Source of the DNA: Betaproteobacteria bacterium
GTDB lineage: Bacteria; Pseudomonadota; Gammaproteobacteria; Burkholderiales; Burkholderiaceae_C
DNA: 64,000 nt
Direction: 5' to 3'
Assembly (NCBI GenBank): GCA_025358155.1
Contig: JANYKR010000039.1
Coordinates: forward strand, 1 to 64,000
Numbering within the stretch: position 1 is the first letter of the stretch; each line of letters begins with the position of its first letter. The position numbers and the translations under genes are program-made. This document shows, piece after piece, positions 25,901 to 34,257 of the stretch. The notes beneath the pieces were generated by a model, which saw only the letters and a program-made list of their open reading frames with translations, was not told the DNA's origin and searched no databases.

Positions 25901-25953
25901 AGGGCAGTGCGCAGTGGGCTGGAGGTTGCCGCCCACTGTGCACTGCCCTTTTT
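25901..25953 (+). terminator. Strong rho-independent terminator after the cohesin/PEP-CTERM gene
   Basis: A 19-bp stem (25901-25919 with 25931-25949) containing one G-T pair, 11-base loop, then TTTTT. It separates this gene from the convergent GspC-like gene. Confidence 0.92.
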
Positions 25954-25996
25954 GCTGGTCTGCAGGTCTGCGGCCCGCGGTGTTCGCTCACCCGAC

Positions 25997-26644
25997 TTAC
26001 TGCTGCCCGGACGGTCTCCACCGGCCATCGTCCACAGGCGCTACATTGCCTTCGCCGGGCTTTGGTGTCGGTGACACGACCTGTGGCGCCAACGGAAGGT
26101 ACTTGGACCCGCTTTTGCGCGAGGGGTCTTGTGAGGGGATGGCCCTGCCGGCGAGTGGATCTGCCGGGGCGACCAGCACGGGCGCCACCGGCGGGGCAAC
26201 GCTGACCGTCGGGGGCGGGGGCTGCGACAGACCGAGCGCCACGGCGGAGCCGCCATCACGCGGGCCCAGCGATGCGCCGCGCTCCGACACCTCACGCACC
26301 ACGGTGTTGCCGTCGACCGTGTCTCCCACGCGAAACATCTGCGCCGGCCTGCCATCGACCGAGATCAGCGCGATCTGCACAGGCCCGCTGAGCATCACGC
26401 CGGCCAACTTGAAACGATCACCCGCCGCCATCGCGGCCACATCAGCTACGCTGGGCGCGGCATCCCCGGCGAGCGGTGCTGGCGAATTGCCGCGCAGAGT
26501 TGCCGAGGCACTGGCAGCACTGGCAGCACCGGTGCGCGATGGGTCGCTGTTCTCCGGGGCGAACTTGTACAGCGCCCATGCCACGCCGCCAGCAGCAACA
26601 GTGACTGCAACCCAAATGAAGACAGTGTGCACGCGAGCAGCCAT
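25997..26644 (-). CDS. GspC-like type II secretion system component (orphan)
   Basis: Bitopic inner-membrane protein of 215 residues resembling GspC/PulC (often called T2SS protein N in Burkholderiales), which links the inner-membrane platform to the secretin. Seen: short cytoplasmic start, one membrane helix about 6-25 (VFIWVAVTVAAGGVAWALY), a disordered linker, and the periplasmic homology region about 70-130 with RFKLAGVML, ALISVDGRPAQMFRVGDTV and RGASLGPRDGG. The Pro-rich C-terminus lacks a clear PDZ domain. No other T2SS gene is nearby. Start ATG 26644 is chosen because it directly precedes the helix; an upstream extension is unlike the family. Confidence 0.82.
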   Translation of the reverse strand: MAARVHTVFIWVAVTVAAGGVAWALYKFAPENSDPSRTGAASAASASATLRGNSPAPLAGDAAPSVADVAAMAAGDRFKLAGVMLSGPVQIALISVDGRPAQMFRVGDTVDGNTVVREVSERGASLGPRDGGSAVALGLSQPPPPTVSVAPPVAPVLVAPADPLAGRAIPSQDPSRKSGSKYLPLAPQVVSPTPKPGEGNVAPVDDGRWRPSGQQ

Positions 26645-26854
26645 TACTTGATTATCGCCAAATCCCTTGTTTTCGTGCTTCCGTCGCACGCGCCATGTCA
26701 GGTCGCCGAAACATGCACCCTGCCTGTTTGTCGGGCGGCCAAAAGCAGCCTCCGGCAAACCAAGGTGCCCAAACTTCGCGAGTTTTTGGCATACCCGCTG
26801 CACACCCAAATCTTGCCTGTTGCCGCGCAGCCTTTGAGCGGTACCGGGCCGGCG

Positions 26855-27124
26855 TTAAGCCGCTGTCCATCCGGTGATGGCGGTCACCGGCACGATCACC
26901 GTCTCGGTGAAGCGATCGAACGGTGCCTGCAGGCGCTGAACAGTTTCGATATCGGGCGCCTCCAGCAGCGAGTAGTTGTGCGACCGGTCGGTCGCAGCCC
27001 ACTCGCCGCGAAGTTTCACATCAGCCGGCATCGAGGCGTAGAACGCCTTCGCCAGCCCGGCAAGCTCCTGGAACTGCGTGGCGCTCAAGTTCGCTCGCGT
27101 GCGATTGGTCAACAGAAAAAGCAT
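26855..27124 (-). CDS. Small DUF3303-like protein
   Basis: An 89-residue protein of unknown function. Seen: a MLFLLTNRTRANLSATQF start, a central GEWAATDRSHNYSLLEAPD and a FTETVIVPVTAI end. This strand-helix-strand pattern with a late V-P-V strand resembles DUF3303/dimeric alpha-beta-barrel proteins; assignment is moderate. A GGAG lies 9 bases before ATG 27124. It is divergent from the radical SAM gene and 210 bases upstream of the GspC-like gene on the same strand. The intervening 26645-26854 shows no gene. Confidence 0.65.
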   Translation of the reverse strand: MLFLLTNRTRANLSATQFQELAGLAKAFYASMPADVKLRGEWAATDRSHNYSLLEAPDIETVQRLQAPFDRFTETVIVPVTAITGWTAA

Positions 27125-27375
27125 GTGCTCAAGCTCCAGGGCAGTGACGGGTGGAGAAATTTGCGCAGTGTCAGGTCGTCGGCGCTCGCGTAGCCCACCC
27201 AAATATCGGGCTGTTGACGGGCAACAAATCAGGTGACAAAACACACAGCGTGGCGAGCGTCGATAACCCGGCTGCGCAGGCGTTGCATGGCATCATCGCT
27301 CGCCAGGACTGTAAGTTACGATTTGACTGGCCGCATGAATGTCGACCCAAATCGCACAAGAAAGGAATTGCCGAC

Positions 27376-28611
27376 ATGACCACGCTCACCGGCTCGCCGG
27401 CACTGAAGGTTCAGGTGATGTGCGAGGGCATTCGCTACACCGCCGCCCTCGGGGCTGCGGCAGCGCACTCGATGCCCAACTACTACCCTTACCGATTCAA
27501 GGACGGTGAACACGACCCTGGCGGCAAGGGCACGGCGACCATCCCCTACCTGATCAACACGGCGGACGGCACCGAGATCCGCATACTGGGAAACGGCGAC
27601 TCACCGTGGCATGTGCAAGGCGACAGCCAGCAGGGCTACCAGCTGATCGACGACCGCAGTGGTCGCAGCGTGCCCATCGAATTTGAACCCTTGCGGCCCT
27701 GGTTGACGCAGAAGACGGCCGATGGGCTGCCGTTCTCGCAGGCCGGTGTCACCACCCACGGCGACATGCTGGTGATCAATGTGGCGCCGGGCTGCGAGTA
27801 TTTTTTGCACAAGCAGGACGGCGTTTCGATGCGTTGCACGTTTTGCGCCTACGGTGCGCCAGACGAACGCACGGTCCACCTGGGGCAGAAGACGGGCAGA
27901 GTCGAGATTCCGCCGCCAACGCTGGACCGGATGCGCGAGGCGCTCAATGCCGTCACATCGCAAACCGAGATCCGCCACATCTACCTGGTGGGCGGCTCGC
28001 TGACCGACGCGCGCAAAGAGGGTGAGCGATTCCTGCAACTCGCCAGGTTCGTCAAGCAGGCCAACACGCGGGGCATCCCGGTCACACTGGGCTCGGGCGC
28101 ACTGCCAGACGATCTGATTGCGCAATTCCATGCCGAGCAGTTGGTACAGCACGTCTGTTTCAACCTGGAGATGTGGTCGCAAGCGCTGTTCGAGAAGGTT
28201 TGCCCCGGCAAGAATCGGTACGTTGGCTACGCGCGCTGGATCGAGTCACTCGAGACCGCAGTGCGCTACTGGGGCCGTGGCAACGTCTACTCGGCCATGG
28301 TCGCCGGCATCGAGCTGGAGCCCGAGCATGGCCTGGAGTGGGACGAGGCCGTGCGCATCGCGCTTGAGGGCGCTGAGGACCTGTGCAGCCGCGGCATCAT
28401 CCCCATCTACTCGCTCGTCTGGCCCGTCGGCGGGCGCCAGCGGTCGGACTACCACGCACGCATCCGCAGCTATTTCGAGACCTTGAGCCGGGGCTACCAC
28501 GAGATTCGAGAGCGGCACGGGCTGACCGTGTCAGAGGGCTTCATGTGCCACCGCTGTGCGTACATGCAGCTCGAGTGCGACATGGACCGTACGCAGCAGG
28601 TGGCCGCATGA
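27376..28611 (+). CDS. Radical SAM protein with atypical CX13CX2C cluster motif
   Basis: Probable radical S-adenosylmethionine enzyme of 411 residues and unknown reaction. Seen: VINVAPGC (Cys140) followed by a 13-residue insertion and RCTFCAYG (Cys154, Cys157), the last part being typical of radical SAM enzymes; the canonical spacing is CX3CX2C. GGSLTD at 206-211 may stand for the GGE motif, and VTLGSGALPDD and LEMWSQALFEKVCPGK follow as in the barrel. The C-terminus has CHRCAYMQLEC (Cys391, 394, 401), possibly a second cluster. AAGGAA precedes ATG 27376. It overlaps the methyltransferase gene by four bases and heads a twelve-gene run. Confidence 0.82.
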   Translation: MTTLTGSPALKVQVMCEGIRYTAALGAAAAHSMPNYYPYRFKDGEHDPGGKGTATIPYLINTADGTEIRILGNGDSPWHVQGDSQQGYQLIDDRSGRSVPIEFEPLRPWLTQKTADGLPFSQAGVTTHGDMLVINVAPGCEYFLHKQDGVSMRCTFCAYGAPDERTVHLGQKTGRVEIPPPTLDRMREALNAVTSQTEIRHIYLVGGSLTDARKEGERFLQLARFVKQANTRGIPVTLGSGALPDDLIAQFHAEQLVQHVCFNLEMWSQALFEKVCPGKNRYVGYARWIESLETAVRYWGRGNVYSAMVAGIELEPEHGLEWDEAVRIALEGAEDLCSRGIIPIYSLVWPVGGRQRSDYHARIRSYFETLSRGYHEIRERHGLTVSEGFMCHRCAYMQLECDMDRTQQVAA

Positions 28612-29642
28612 GCGATCAACGTGAAACGCCCGAAGATGCCAAGTCGCAAGGCCCCAACCCGTCGGCTATCGTCCGGCTGAGCACGGCGTACTGGGAGAGC
28701 CAGACCCTGCTCACCGCGAACCGGCTGCGGCTGTTCGATTTTCTTGCCGACAGTGACCGCTCCGCCGACGAGGTGGCGGCCGGTCTGAAACTCGACCCGC
28801 GCAGCACCGCCTTGTTCCTGCGCGCCTGCGTCGGTCTGGGCGTGCTCGCACAAACGGCAGGGCGCTTTCAGAACACGCCGGTGGCGTCGGTGTTCCTGGT
28901 GTCGCGCAGCCCGGCCTTCATGGGCAAGGTCATCCACTACAGCGACCAGCTCTACACCAGCTGGGGCCGACTGGAGGACGCGCTGCGCTCCGGCCAACCG
29001 GCCTTGCCGGCCCAAAGCTACCTGGGCGACGACGCCGAGCGCACCCGGGGCTTCGTCATGGCGATGCATGACCGTGCTCTGGGCATTGCACGCGCGCTGG
29101 TGCCGCTGCTGGACCTGTCGGGCCGCCGCAAGATGCTCGATGTCGGCGGCGGGCCGGGCACCTATTCGGTGCTGCTGACCGAGCGATTCCCCGGCCTGCA
29201 GGCCGAGGTGCTGGAGCTGCCCGGCGTCGCTGCCGTGGCGCGTGAGCTGGTCGCTGCGGCCGGGGCAAGTGATCGCGTCAGCCTGAGGGACGGCGATTAC
29301 CACAACGCCGATTTCGGCTCGGGCAAGGACGTGGTGCTGATGTCGGGCATGTTCCACCGCGAATCCGAGCAGGCCTGTCGCGGCCTGATCGAGCGCGCGG
29401 CGGCCTGCCTGGATACCGGTGGCTTGCTGGTGGTGAGCGACGTGTTCACCGACCCGGGCGGCACCCATCCGCCATTCGCCGCGATGTTCGGCCTGAACAT
29501 GATGCTGACGGCGGCCGATGGCGGTGTGCACGCTGACGCCGACGTGCAGCGATGGATGGCCGAGGCCGGCTTTGGTGAGCTGCGTACGGCGGCGCTGCCG
29601 CCGCCGATGCCGCACCGTGTGGTGATGGGCCGCAAGCTGTGA
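28608..29642 (+). CDS. SAM-dependent O-methyltransferase-like protein
   Basis: Class I methyltransferase of the acetylserotonin/plant O-methyltransferase (methyltransf_2) family, 344 residues. Seen: an N-terminal winged-helix dimerization part (STAYWESQTLLTANRLRLFDFL, then DEVAAGLKLDPRSTALFLRA), the SAM site MLDVGGGPGTYSVLL at about 179-193, LELPGV as the acidic loop, and a C-terminal half with FAAMFGLNMMLTA. The usual catalytic His region reads GMFHRESE. ATG 28608 overlaps the radical SAM stop by four bases, so the two proteins are probably made together and may act on the same molecule. Confidence 0.88.
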   Translation: MSDQRETPEDAKSQGPNPSAIVRLSTAYWESQTLLTANRLRLFDFLADSDRSADEVAAGLKLDPRSTALFLRACVGLGVLAQTAGRFQNTPVASVFLVSRSPAFMGKVIHYSDQLYTSWGRLEDALRSGQPALPAQSYLGDDAERTRGFVMAMHDRALGIARALVPLLDLSGRRKMLDVGGGPGTYSVLLTERFPGLQAEVLELPGVAAVARELVAAAGASDRVSLRDGDYHNADFGSGKDVVLMSGMFHRESEQACRGLIERAAACLDTGGLLVVSDVFTDPGGTHPPFAAMFGLNMMLTAADGGVHADADVQRWMAEAGFGELRTAALPPPMPHRVVMGRKL

Positions 29643-30400
29643 TGCAGCGCCGGGCCCTGCTGGCAGCACTGGGCGGCGCCACCGCCCTGGGCCCGCTGGT
29701 GGCGAACAGCCAAACCACCGCACAAGCCAACACTCAAGCCAACACCCAAGCCAACACCCAAGCCAACACTCAACCGCGCCCGCCGAGCCCACCGCAGTTG
29801 AAGGCGCTGGGCGGCGAGCGCTACCTGGTCGGGCGTATCGTGGTCGAGAAGGCGGCGCACCGTTTCACCGTGCCCGGCCGCGTGCACGCGCTCGGCAAGC
29901 CGCTTGAATACCTGGCCACCAGCCCGGGCGCCAAAAAGGCCTATGAGGCACTGCTGGAGCTTGACGCCAGCGGGACCGAAATGAACCTGGCCTGCATTCT
30001 CATCGGGCTCGAGCGCGATGCCAGCGTGCCCTCCTGGAAGCCGCTGGGCCAGGCCGGTCAGATCGGCCAACGGGTCACCCTCTCGCTGGCCTGGACCGAG
30101 AGCGGCCAGCGGCGCCAGGTGATCGCGGCCGAGGCCTTGCTCGACGCCGAGGCCCGGCCACGCGCCTCGGCGGTTGAATGGGCCTACACCGGTTCGTTCA
30201 CTTCCAAAGACGGCAGCCAGCTTGCGGCCGACATCACCGGCACGCTGATCAGCTTTGTGAAGAAAGACCCGACCGGCATCATCGAAGCGGTGTCCGACAT
30301 CAGCCTCGGGCCCTACGGCGCGGTGCGCGGCAGCAGCCTGCTGCCGCCCGAAGCATCGGCCATCGAGCTGATCGTCGAAGCGGTCATCGCCCCCAAGTGA
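29642..30400 (+). CDS. Exported YdjY-domain-like protein
   Basis: Protein of 252 residues, function unknown. Seen: MQRRALLAALGG start with a twin-arginine (RRALL) pattern and signal peptide to about residue 25; a TQAN tetrapeptide repeat (about 27-43); then a domain with FTVPGRVHALGKPLEYL, KKAYEALLELDASGTEMNLACILIGLE, resembling YdjY domains, which are frequent in Planctomycetes; ending with ASAIELIVEAVIAPK. The start shares one base with the methyltransferase stop (TGATG). The Tat assignment is tentative because the motif is partial. Confidence 0.75.
   Translation: MQRRALLAALGGATALGPLVANSQTTAQANTQANTQANTQANTQPRPPSPPQLKALGGERYLVGRIVVEKAAHRFTVPGRVHALGKPLEYLATSPGAKKAYEALLELDASGTEMNLACILIGLERDASVPSWKPLGQAGQIGQRVTLSLAWTESGQRRQVIAAEALLDAEARPRASAVEWAYTGSFTSKDGSQLAADITGTLISFVKKDPTGIIEAVSDISLGPYGAVRGSSLLPPEASAIELIVEAVIAPK
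29723..29770 (+). repeat. Four tandem 12-bp repeats in the YdjY-like gene
   Basis: Unit CAAGCCAACACY, four copies with only the last base varying, encoding a Gln-Ala-Asn-Thr linker after the signal peptide. The 12-bp unit keeps the reading frame. Confidence 0.92.
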
Positions 30401-31128
30401 TCGCGGCGCGCTTGGCCATGCTGGCACTGTCCATGGTGTTTGTGCTGGCCGCATTTGGCGCAATTTCTGAGCATTGGCAGCCGTCCGCGCTGCGGCTGCT
30501 CGTCACAGCGGTGGTCGGGCTGCTCGCCCCGCTGTTCTGGCCTGGCAGTGGCGCTACCACAGCGCGCACTGCCGCCCGCGTCGTGGGCTGGTCGGCTGCG
30601 GCTGCGGCCCTGGTTGCCGCTGCGCTGCTGGCCTTTGGCGGCCCACTGCAGCGGGTCGGCCCCGTCATCACCGCCTGTGCGGTGCTGACGCTGATGCTGG
30701 TGCTGGTGCACACGCTGCTGGCCGTGCTCGAGCTGCACTGGCGCCGCCGCTCGGTGGATGCGCAGAGCGCTCGCGAACAGGCCAGCCGCACGGCCGCCCT
30801 GACGCTGGCCTTGCTGGGCTCGCTGCCGCTGTGGGGCGGGCCGCTGGCACAGCGGCTCGCCGCTGACCATGACTGGCTTGTCGATGCGGCGCTGGGGATC
30901 AGCCCGCTCACCCACCTGGCCGTGGCCAGCGGCAACGACTTGCTGCGCAACCCCTGGTTCTACCAGCACTCGAACCTGGCTTCCTTGCAGGTCTCGTACC
31001 CGGGTCTGGTCTGGGTTGCCGGGGCCTACGGCTCAATTTGCGCCGTGCTGCTGATCCTGACGCTGGCCGGCCGGCGTCCGCAGGTGCCCACCCTCAACAC
31101 CACCCGCCCCCATCACCGCAAGGAGTAG
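30397..31128 (+). CDS. Integral membrane protein of unknown function
   Basis: About 243 residues with four or five hydrophobic helices: about 5-22, 30-45, 62-82, 90-110 (ITACAVLTLMLVLVHTLLAVL), a middle amphipathic part, 130-147, and a final helix about 210-228. A conserved-looking loop DAALGISPLTHLAVASGNDLLRNPWFY precedes the last helix. GTG 30397 overlaps the upstream stop (GTGA), in line with the coupling throughout the operon; an ATG at 30418 is the alternative. No family is recognised. It precedes the exported toroid gene by 8 bases. Confidence 0.72.
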   Translation: MIAARLAMLALSMVFVLAAFGAISEHWQPSALRLLVTAVVGLLAPLFWPGSGATTARTAARVVGWSAAAAALVAAALLAFGGPLQRVGPVITACAVLTLMLVLVHTLLAVLELHWRRRSVDAQSAREQASRTAALTLALLGSLPLWGGPLAQRLAADHDWLVDAALGISPLTHLAVASGNDLLRNPWFYQHSNLASLQVSYPGLVWVAGAYGSICAVLLILTLAGRRPQVPTLNTTRPHHRKE

Positions 31129-31136
31129 TTTCGACC

Positions 31137-32222
31137 ATGAAGAGAAGACATTTGCTGGCCACACCGGCCTGGCTGGCGCTCGCAGCAGTGCCGGCGGTTG
31201 CTGCCGGCGCGATGGACCCCGAATTGCGCCGCAGGACGGTGCGGGCGGTGGCCGGCGGCCTGCACTATTTGCGCGGTCAGCAGGCTGCAGACGGCTCGGT
31301 GCTGAAGTCGGTCGGCATCACCGCCTTGTCGCTGCGTGCTTTTCTGGAAAGCCCTGAAAAGTACACCGAGGCCGATGGCCCTTTCATCTCGCGGCAGGTC
31401 GATTTTTTGATGGCCAACGTCAGGAGCGACGGATCGATCAGCACGTCGCTGCAGTCCACCGCCTACAACACGGCCGTGGCGCTGAACGCCCTCGCTGCGA
31501 CCAAAAACCCGAAGTACGAGGCCGTGACAGCGGCCGCGCGGAAATTCTTGCTCGTCCACCAGGCCGACGAGGACGAGGGCTACAAGCCCGACCATGCCTT
31601 TTATGGCGGCATCGGTTACGGCGGCGGTGAGCGGCCCGACCTGTCCAACGTGTATGTCGTGCTCGAGGGCTTGAAAGCTGCCGCCACCGACCCGAAGGAC
31701 CCGGTCTGGCAGAAGGCGCTGGTGTTCGTGAGCCGCACCCAGAACCGCAGCGAGAGCAACGACCAGAAGTGGGCCGCCAACGATGGCGGTTTTGCCTACC
31801 GACCCGGCTCGAACCCGCCCGAGTACGAAAACGGCACCTCGTCCTATGGCGGCATGACGGCTGCCGGCCTGCTCAGCCTGCTTTTTGCCGGTGTGGACAA
31901 GAGCGATCCGCGGGTGCAGGCCGCGTACAAGTGGATGACCGCCAACTACACGCTCGAGCTCAACCCGGGCACGACCAAAAAACACGGCCTCTACTATTTT
32001 TACAACGCCTTCGCAAAAGTGATGGCGGCCTACGGCGAGGACAGCTTCACTGACGGCAATGGACAAAAACACAACTGGCGCAATGAGCTCGCGCAAAAGC
32101 TGCTGGCCCTGCAAGCACCCGATGGCAGCTGGTCCAACCGCGACTCCAACGCGTGGTGGGAAGACAGGCCGCAACTTGTCACCGCCTGGTCGGTGATCGC
32201 ACTTGAGCATGCGCTCAAATGA
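31137..32222 (+). CDS. Exported prenyltransferase/squalene-cyclase-repeat (toroid) protein
   Basis: A 361-residue exported protein built of alpha/alpha-toroid repeats. Seen: MKRRHLLATPAW start (twin-arginine-like) with signal peptide to about 23; repeats such as GGLHYLRGQQAADGSVLKSVG, GGFAYRPG, SSYGGMTAAGLLSLLFAG and a C-terminal QAPDGSWSN-WW-TAWSVIALEHAL. The DxDD motif of cyclases is absent, so enzymatic terpene cyclization is unlikely. It shares the GG-aromatic-x-Tyr and S-x-x-G-x-T-x-x-L-L pattern with the dockerin protein at 22996. AAGGAG lies 11 bases before the ATG. Such toroid genes beside MoxR/VWA genes are reminiscent of Planctomycetes clusters. Confidence 0.82.
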   Translation: MKRRHLLATPAWLALAAVPAVAAGAMDPELRRRTVRAVAGGLHYLRGQQAADGSVLKSVGITALSLRAFLESPEKYTEADGPFISRQVDFLMANVRSDGSISTSLQSTAYNTAVALNALAATKNPKYEAVTAAARKFLLVHQADEDEGYKPDHAFYGGIGYGGGERPDLSNVYVVLEGLKAAATDPKDPVWQKALVFVSRTQNRSESNDQKWAANDGGFAYRPGSNPPEYENGTSSYGGMTAAGLLSLLFAGVDKSDPRVQAAYKWMTANYTLELNPGTTKKHGLYYFYNAFAKVMAAYGEDSFTDGNGQKHNWRNELAQKLLALQAPDGSWSNRDSNAWWEDRPQLVTAWSVIALEHALK

Positions 32223-33768
32223 CACGGTGCGGCACCGTCTGCTGCAGCTTCTGGCCGGGCTTGCGCTGTGCACCGCCGCGCAGGCGGCCGTGCCGCCGCG
32301 CCTTGAGCTGACGGCAACACCTGCCTGGCAGGGCTGGTCGCGCCCCGGTCGATCGACCGAGATCGACATCCGCCTCAGCACCGACACAGCAGTCCGGGCG
32401 ACGGTCGAGGTGCTGGCCGGGCGTCAGACCGTGCGCAGCGAACTTGAGCTGCAGCCCGGCCGGGTAGCGCGGCTGCACATCCCCGCAAGCCCGGCCGCGA
32501 CGGGTGCAGTGACGGTCGTGCTGACGACCTCACCCGATGCGGCATCGCCCCCCGGGCCGCCCAGGCCGCCCGAGCCGTCCGAGCCGTACGAGAGGAGAGA
32601 GCTGGCCATCGCGCAGTCCGAGTCGCCGCTGCTCGGCGCGGCCCTGGCGGCGGGTGGGCCGGTCGGGCTCGAAGGCTTTCACACCGTCGCCCTCACCGCC
32701 CAGGACTTGCCGCGCAACGCATCGGCCTATTCGAGCATCGATGCCTTGATGCTGGACGCGCCGACCCTGGCTGCGCTCGATCAACGCCAACTCGCGGCGC
32801 TGCTTGCGCACGCTGCCGCCTGTGGCCGCATCGTGCTGCTGAACGCGGACGCTGGCGTACGCCAGGCGCTGGAGGCTGCGGGGGGCTGCGGCGGCCTCAC
32901 GCTGATGACGGCCGCGTCGCCGAGCGAAGCCCGACAACTGCTCACATCGTCGCTGGCCGCAGGCGTGTCGGCGGCGATCACCGCGACAAGTCTCGCCGGC
33001 TTGTCGCGCCCGGCTCAGGCCACCTGGAACCGGCTGGCCGTCGCGCTGGCGGTGTATTTTGCTGCGGCACTGCTGGTACCGGTGTTCGTCGTTTCCCGCT
33101 CGGTGGTGGTGCGGGTGCTGGTACCGGTGACCGTACCGGCGCTCGCCACGGTGGCGGTGCTGGCCTTGCTGCACACCCTGCAGCCGCCGTCGCAGTTGCG
33201 GGTGTGGAGCGAGGGCGAATCGGGCGCCCAGGTGGCGCGCTACCAGGCGTGGCAGCAGTTCCCGGGCCAGGCTCGCGAGCGCTTGCGGGTGCCGATTCCG
33301 CCGCAGCTTGCGGCGGCCGCGCAAGCCTGTGACCCGACCCAGCCGATGCGTTTCGATTTCGACGCGGCCCGCGGGCAGCTGACGTCTGCCGAGTTCGAGA
33401 CCCGGCTGTTTCGCCAGGTCCGGCTGTGCTACTCCGGCAGCTTTCCGATGGCCAGGGCGATCGCGACCGAATTGCGCGCCGATGGTCTGCGCGAGGTCCG
33501 CAACACCGGGCCGACGGCCTGGCCCGCTGGCCTGCTGCTGGCGCAAGGCAAGGCCGATGCGCTGCCTGCCGTCGCCGCCGGCGCTCGCACGGCCATCGGT
33601 GCCTCAGCCAGCCCCCCACCCGGCGACGCCGTAGTGCGGGCCGCGATGGCGCGCATCCGGCCCGATCCTGAAGGCGTCGCCGCACTGTGGCCGCTCGAGC
33701 TCGCCGGGGTCGCCGGTGAGTCGATCGACTCGATGGGCTGGCTGCTGGTGTCGGCGGTGCCGCGATGA
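32209..33768 (+). CDS. Exported membrane-anchored protein of unknown function
   Basis: A 519-residue protein with no recognised family. Seen: signal peptide about 1-27 (LLQLLAGLALCTAAQA), a beta-rich first domain (about 30-105), a Pro-rich hinge with PPGPPRPPEPSEP, an alpha/beta segment with Leu/Ala-rich helices (ALDQRQLAALLAHAA, then IVLLNADAGVRQAL), two hydrophobic helices about 279-297 and 303-322, then a soluble C-terminal domain. The middle segment followed by paired helices recalls DUF4350/BatD-type proteins found with MoxR ATPases, but I cannot assign it. ATG 32209 overlaps the toroid gene by 14 bases. Confidence 0.72.
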   Translation: MRSNDTVRHRLLQLLAGLALCTAAQAAVPPRLELTATPAWQGWSRPGRSTEIDIRLSTDTAVRATVEVLAGRQTVRSELELQPGRVARLHIPASPAATGAVTVVLTTSPDAASPPGPPRPPEPSEPYERRELAIAQSESPLLGAALAAGGPVGLEGFHTVALTAQDLPRNASAYSSIDALMLDAPTLAALDQRQLAALLAHAAACGRIVLLNADAGVRQALEAAGGCGGLTLMTAASPSEARQLLTSSLAAGVSAAITATSLAGLSRPAQATWNRLAVALAVYFAAALLVPVFVVSRSVVVRVLVPVTVPALATVAVLALLHTLQPPSQLRVWSEGESGAQVARYQAWQQFPGQARERLRVPIPPQLAAAAQACDPTQPMRFDFDAARGQLTSAEFETRLFRQVRLCYSGSFPMARAIATELRADGLREVRNTGPTAWPAGLLLAQGKADALPAVAAGARTAIGASASPPPGDAVVRAAMARIRPDPEGVAALWPLELAGVAGESIDSMGWLLVSAVPR

Positions 33769-34247
33769 ACCCGCTGCCGGCGCACCGCCCGGCTGCCGTC
33801 AGCGGTCTGCTGCTGGCCGCCACCGCTGCGCTGTGGTGGCTGGGCAGCACCCGCCTGGCGCTGGACGATGGGTCGGATGCGGGCCAGCGGGCCGCCGACA
33901 CGCTGGTCGCGCTGGGGCTCGCCCGCGGCATCGCGCTGGCGCTGTTTGGCCTGCGCGCGGGTGCGTTGCGCGGCTGGCGCGCCGGCGCCATCCAGGCCTT
34001 GGGCCTGATCGCGCCGTCATGGCCCCTGGTGGGGCTGGCCTGGAGCGCAAGCACTGCCGCCCTGCTGCAGGTGGCGCTGGTGGAGGGCTTGCTGCTGTTT
34101 GCAGGCGCAGTGCTGCCGCTGGTCGGGCGCGGCCTGGGCCGGCTGCTGCGGCGGTCCGATCTGGCCGACGCCGCGGCCACGGCACTCGGTGTGGGATTGG
34201 CGGCGGCCCTGTGGTACCTGCGCGGCGTTGGGTCGCTGCCGGTCTGA
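33765..34247 (+). CDS. Small integral membrane protein
   Basis: A 160-residue hydrophobic protein with about four membrane helices: about 9-25, 43-60, 70-87 and 95-112, with a further one near 130-148. Loops are short and charged (WRAGA, RRSD). No family recognised. It starts in the upstream stop (ATGA overlap) and ends 10 bases before the next gene, so it belongs to the same transcript. Role probably structural within the membrane complex suggested by its neighbours. Confidence 0.7.
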   Translation: MNPLPAHRPAAVSGLLLAATAALWWLGSTRLALDDGSDAGQRAADTLVALGLARGIALALFGLRAGALRGWRAGAIQALGLIAPSWPLVGLAWSASTAALLQVALVEGLLLFAGAVLPLVGRGLGRLLRRSDLADAAATALGVGLAAALWYLRGVGSLPV

Positions 34248-34257
34248 GGCCCACAGG

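Noticed and set aside
27152..27166. A GG-N10-GC match upstream of the radical SAM gene as a sigma54 promoter
   Set aside because: Only the invariant dinucleotides fit; the flanking bases (AGAA and GCGC) do not match the consensus, and it lies over 200 bases from the start.
31137..32222. Functional terpene/squalene cyclase
   Set aside because: The protein has toroid repeats but lacks the DxDD catalytic motif and is exported, unlike cyclases.
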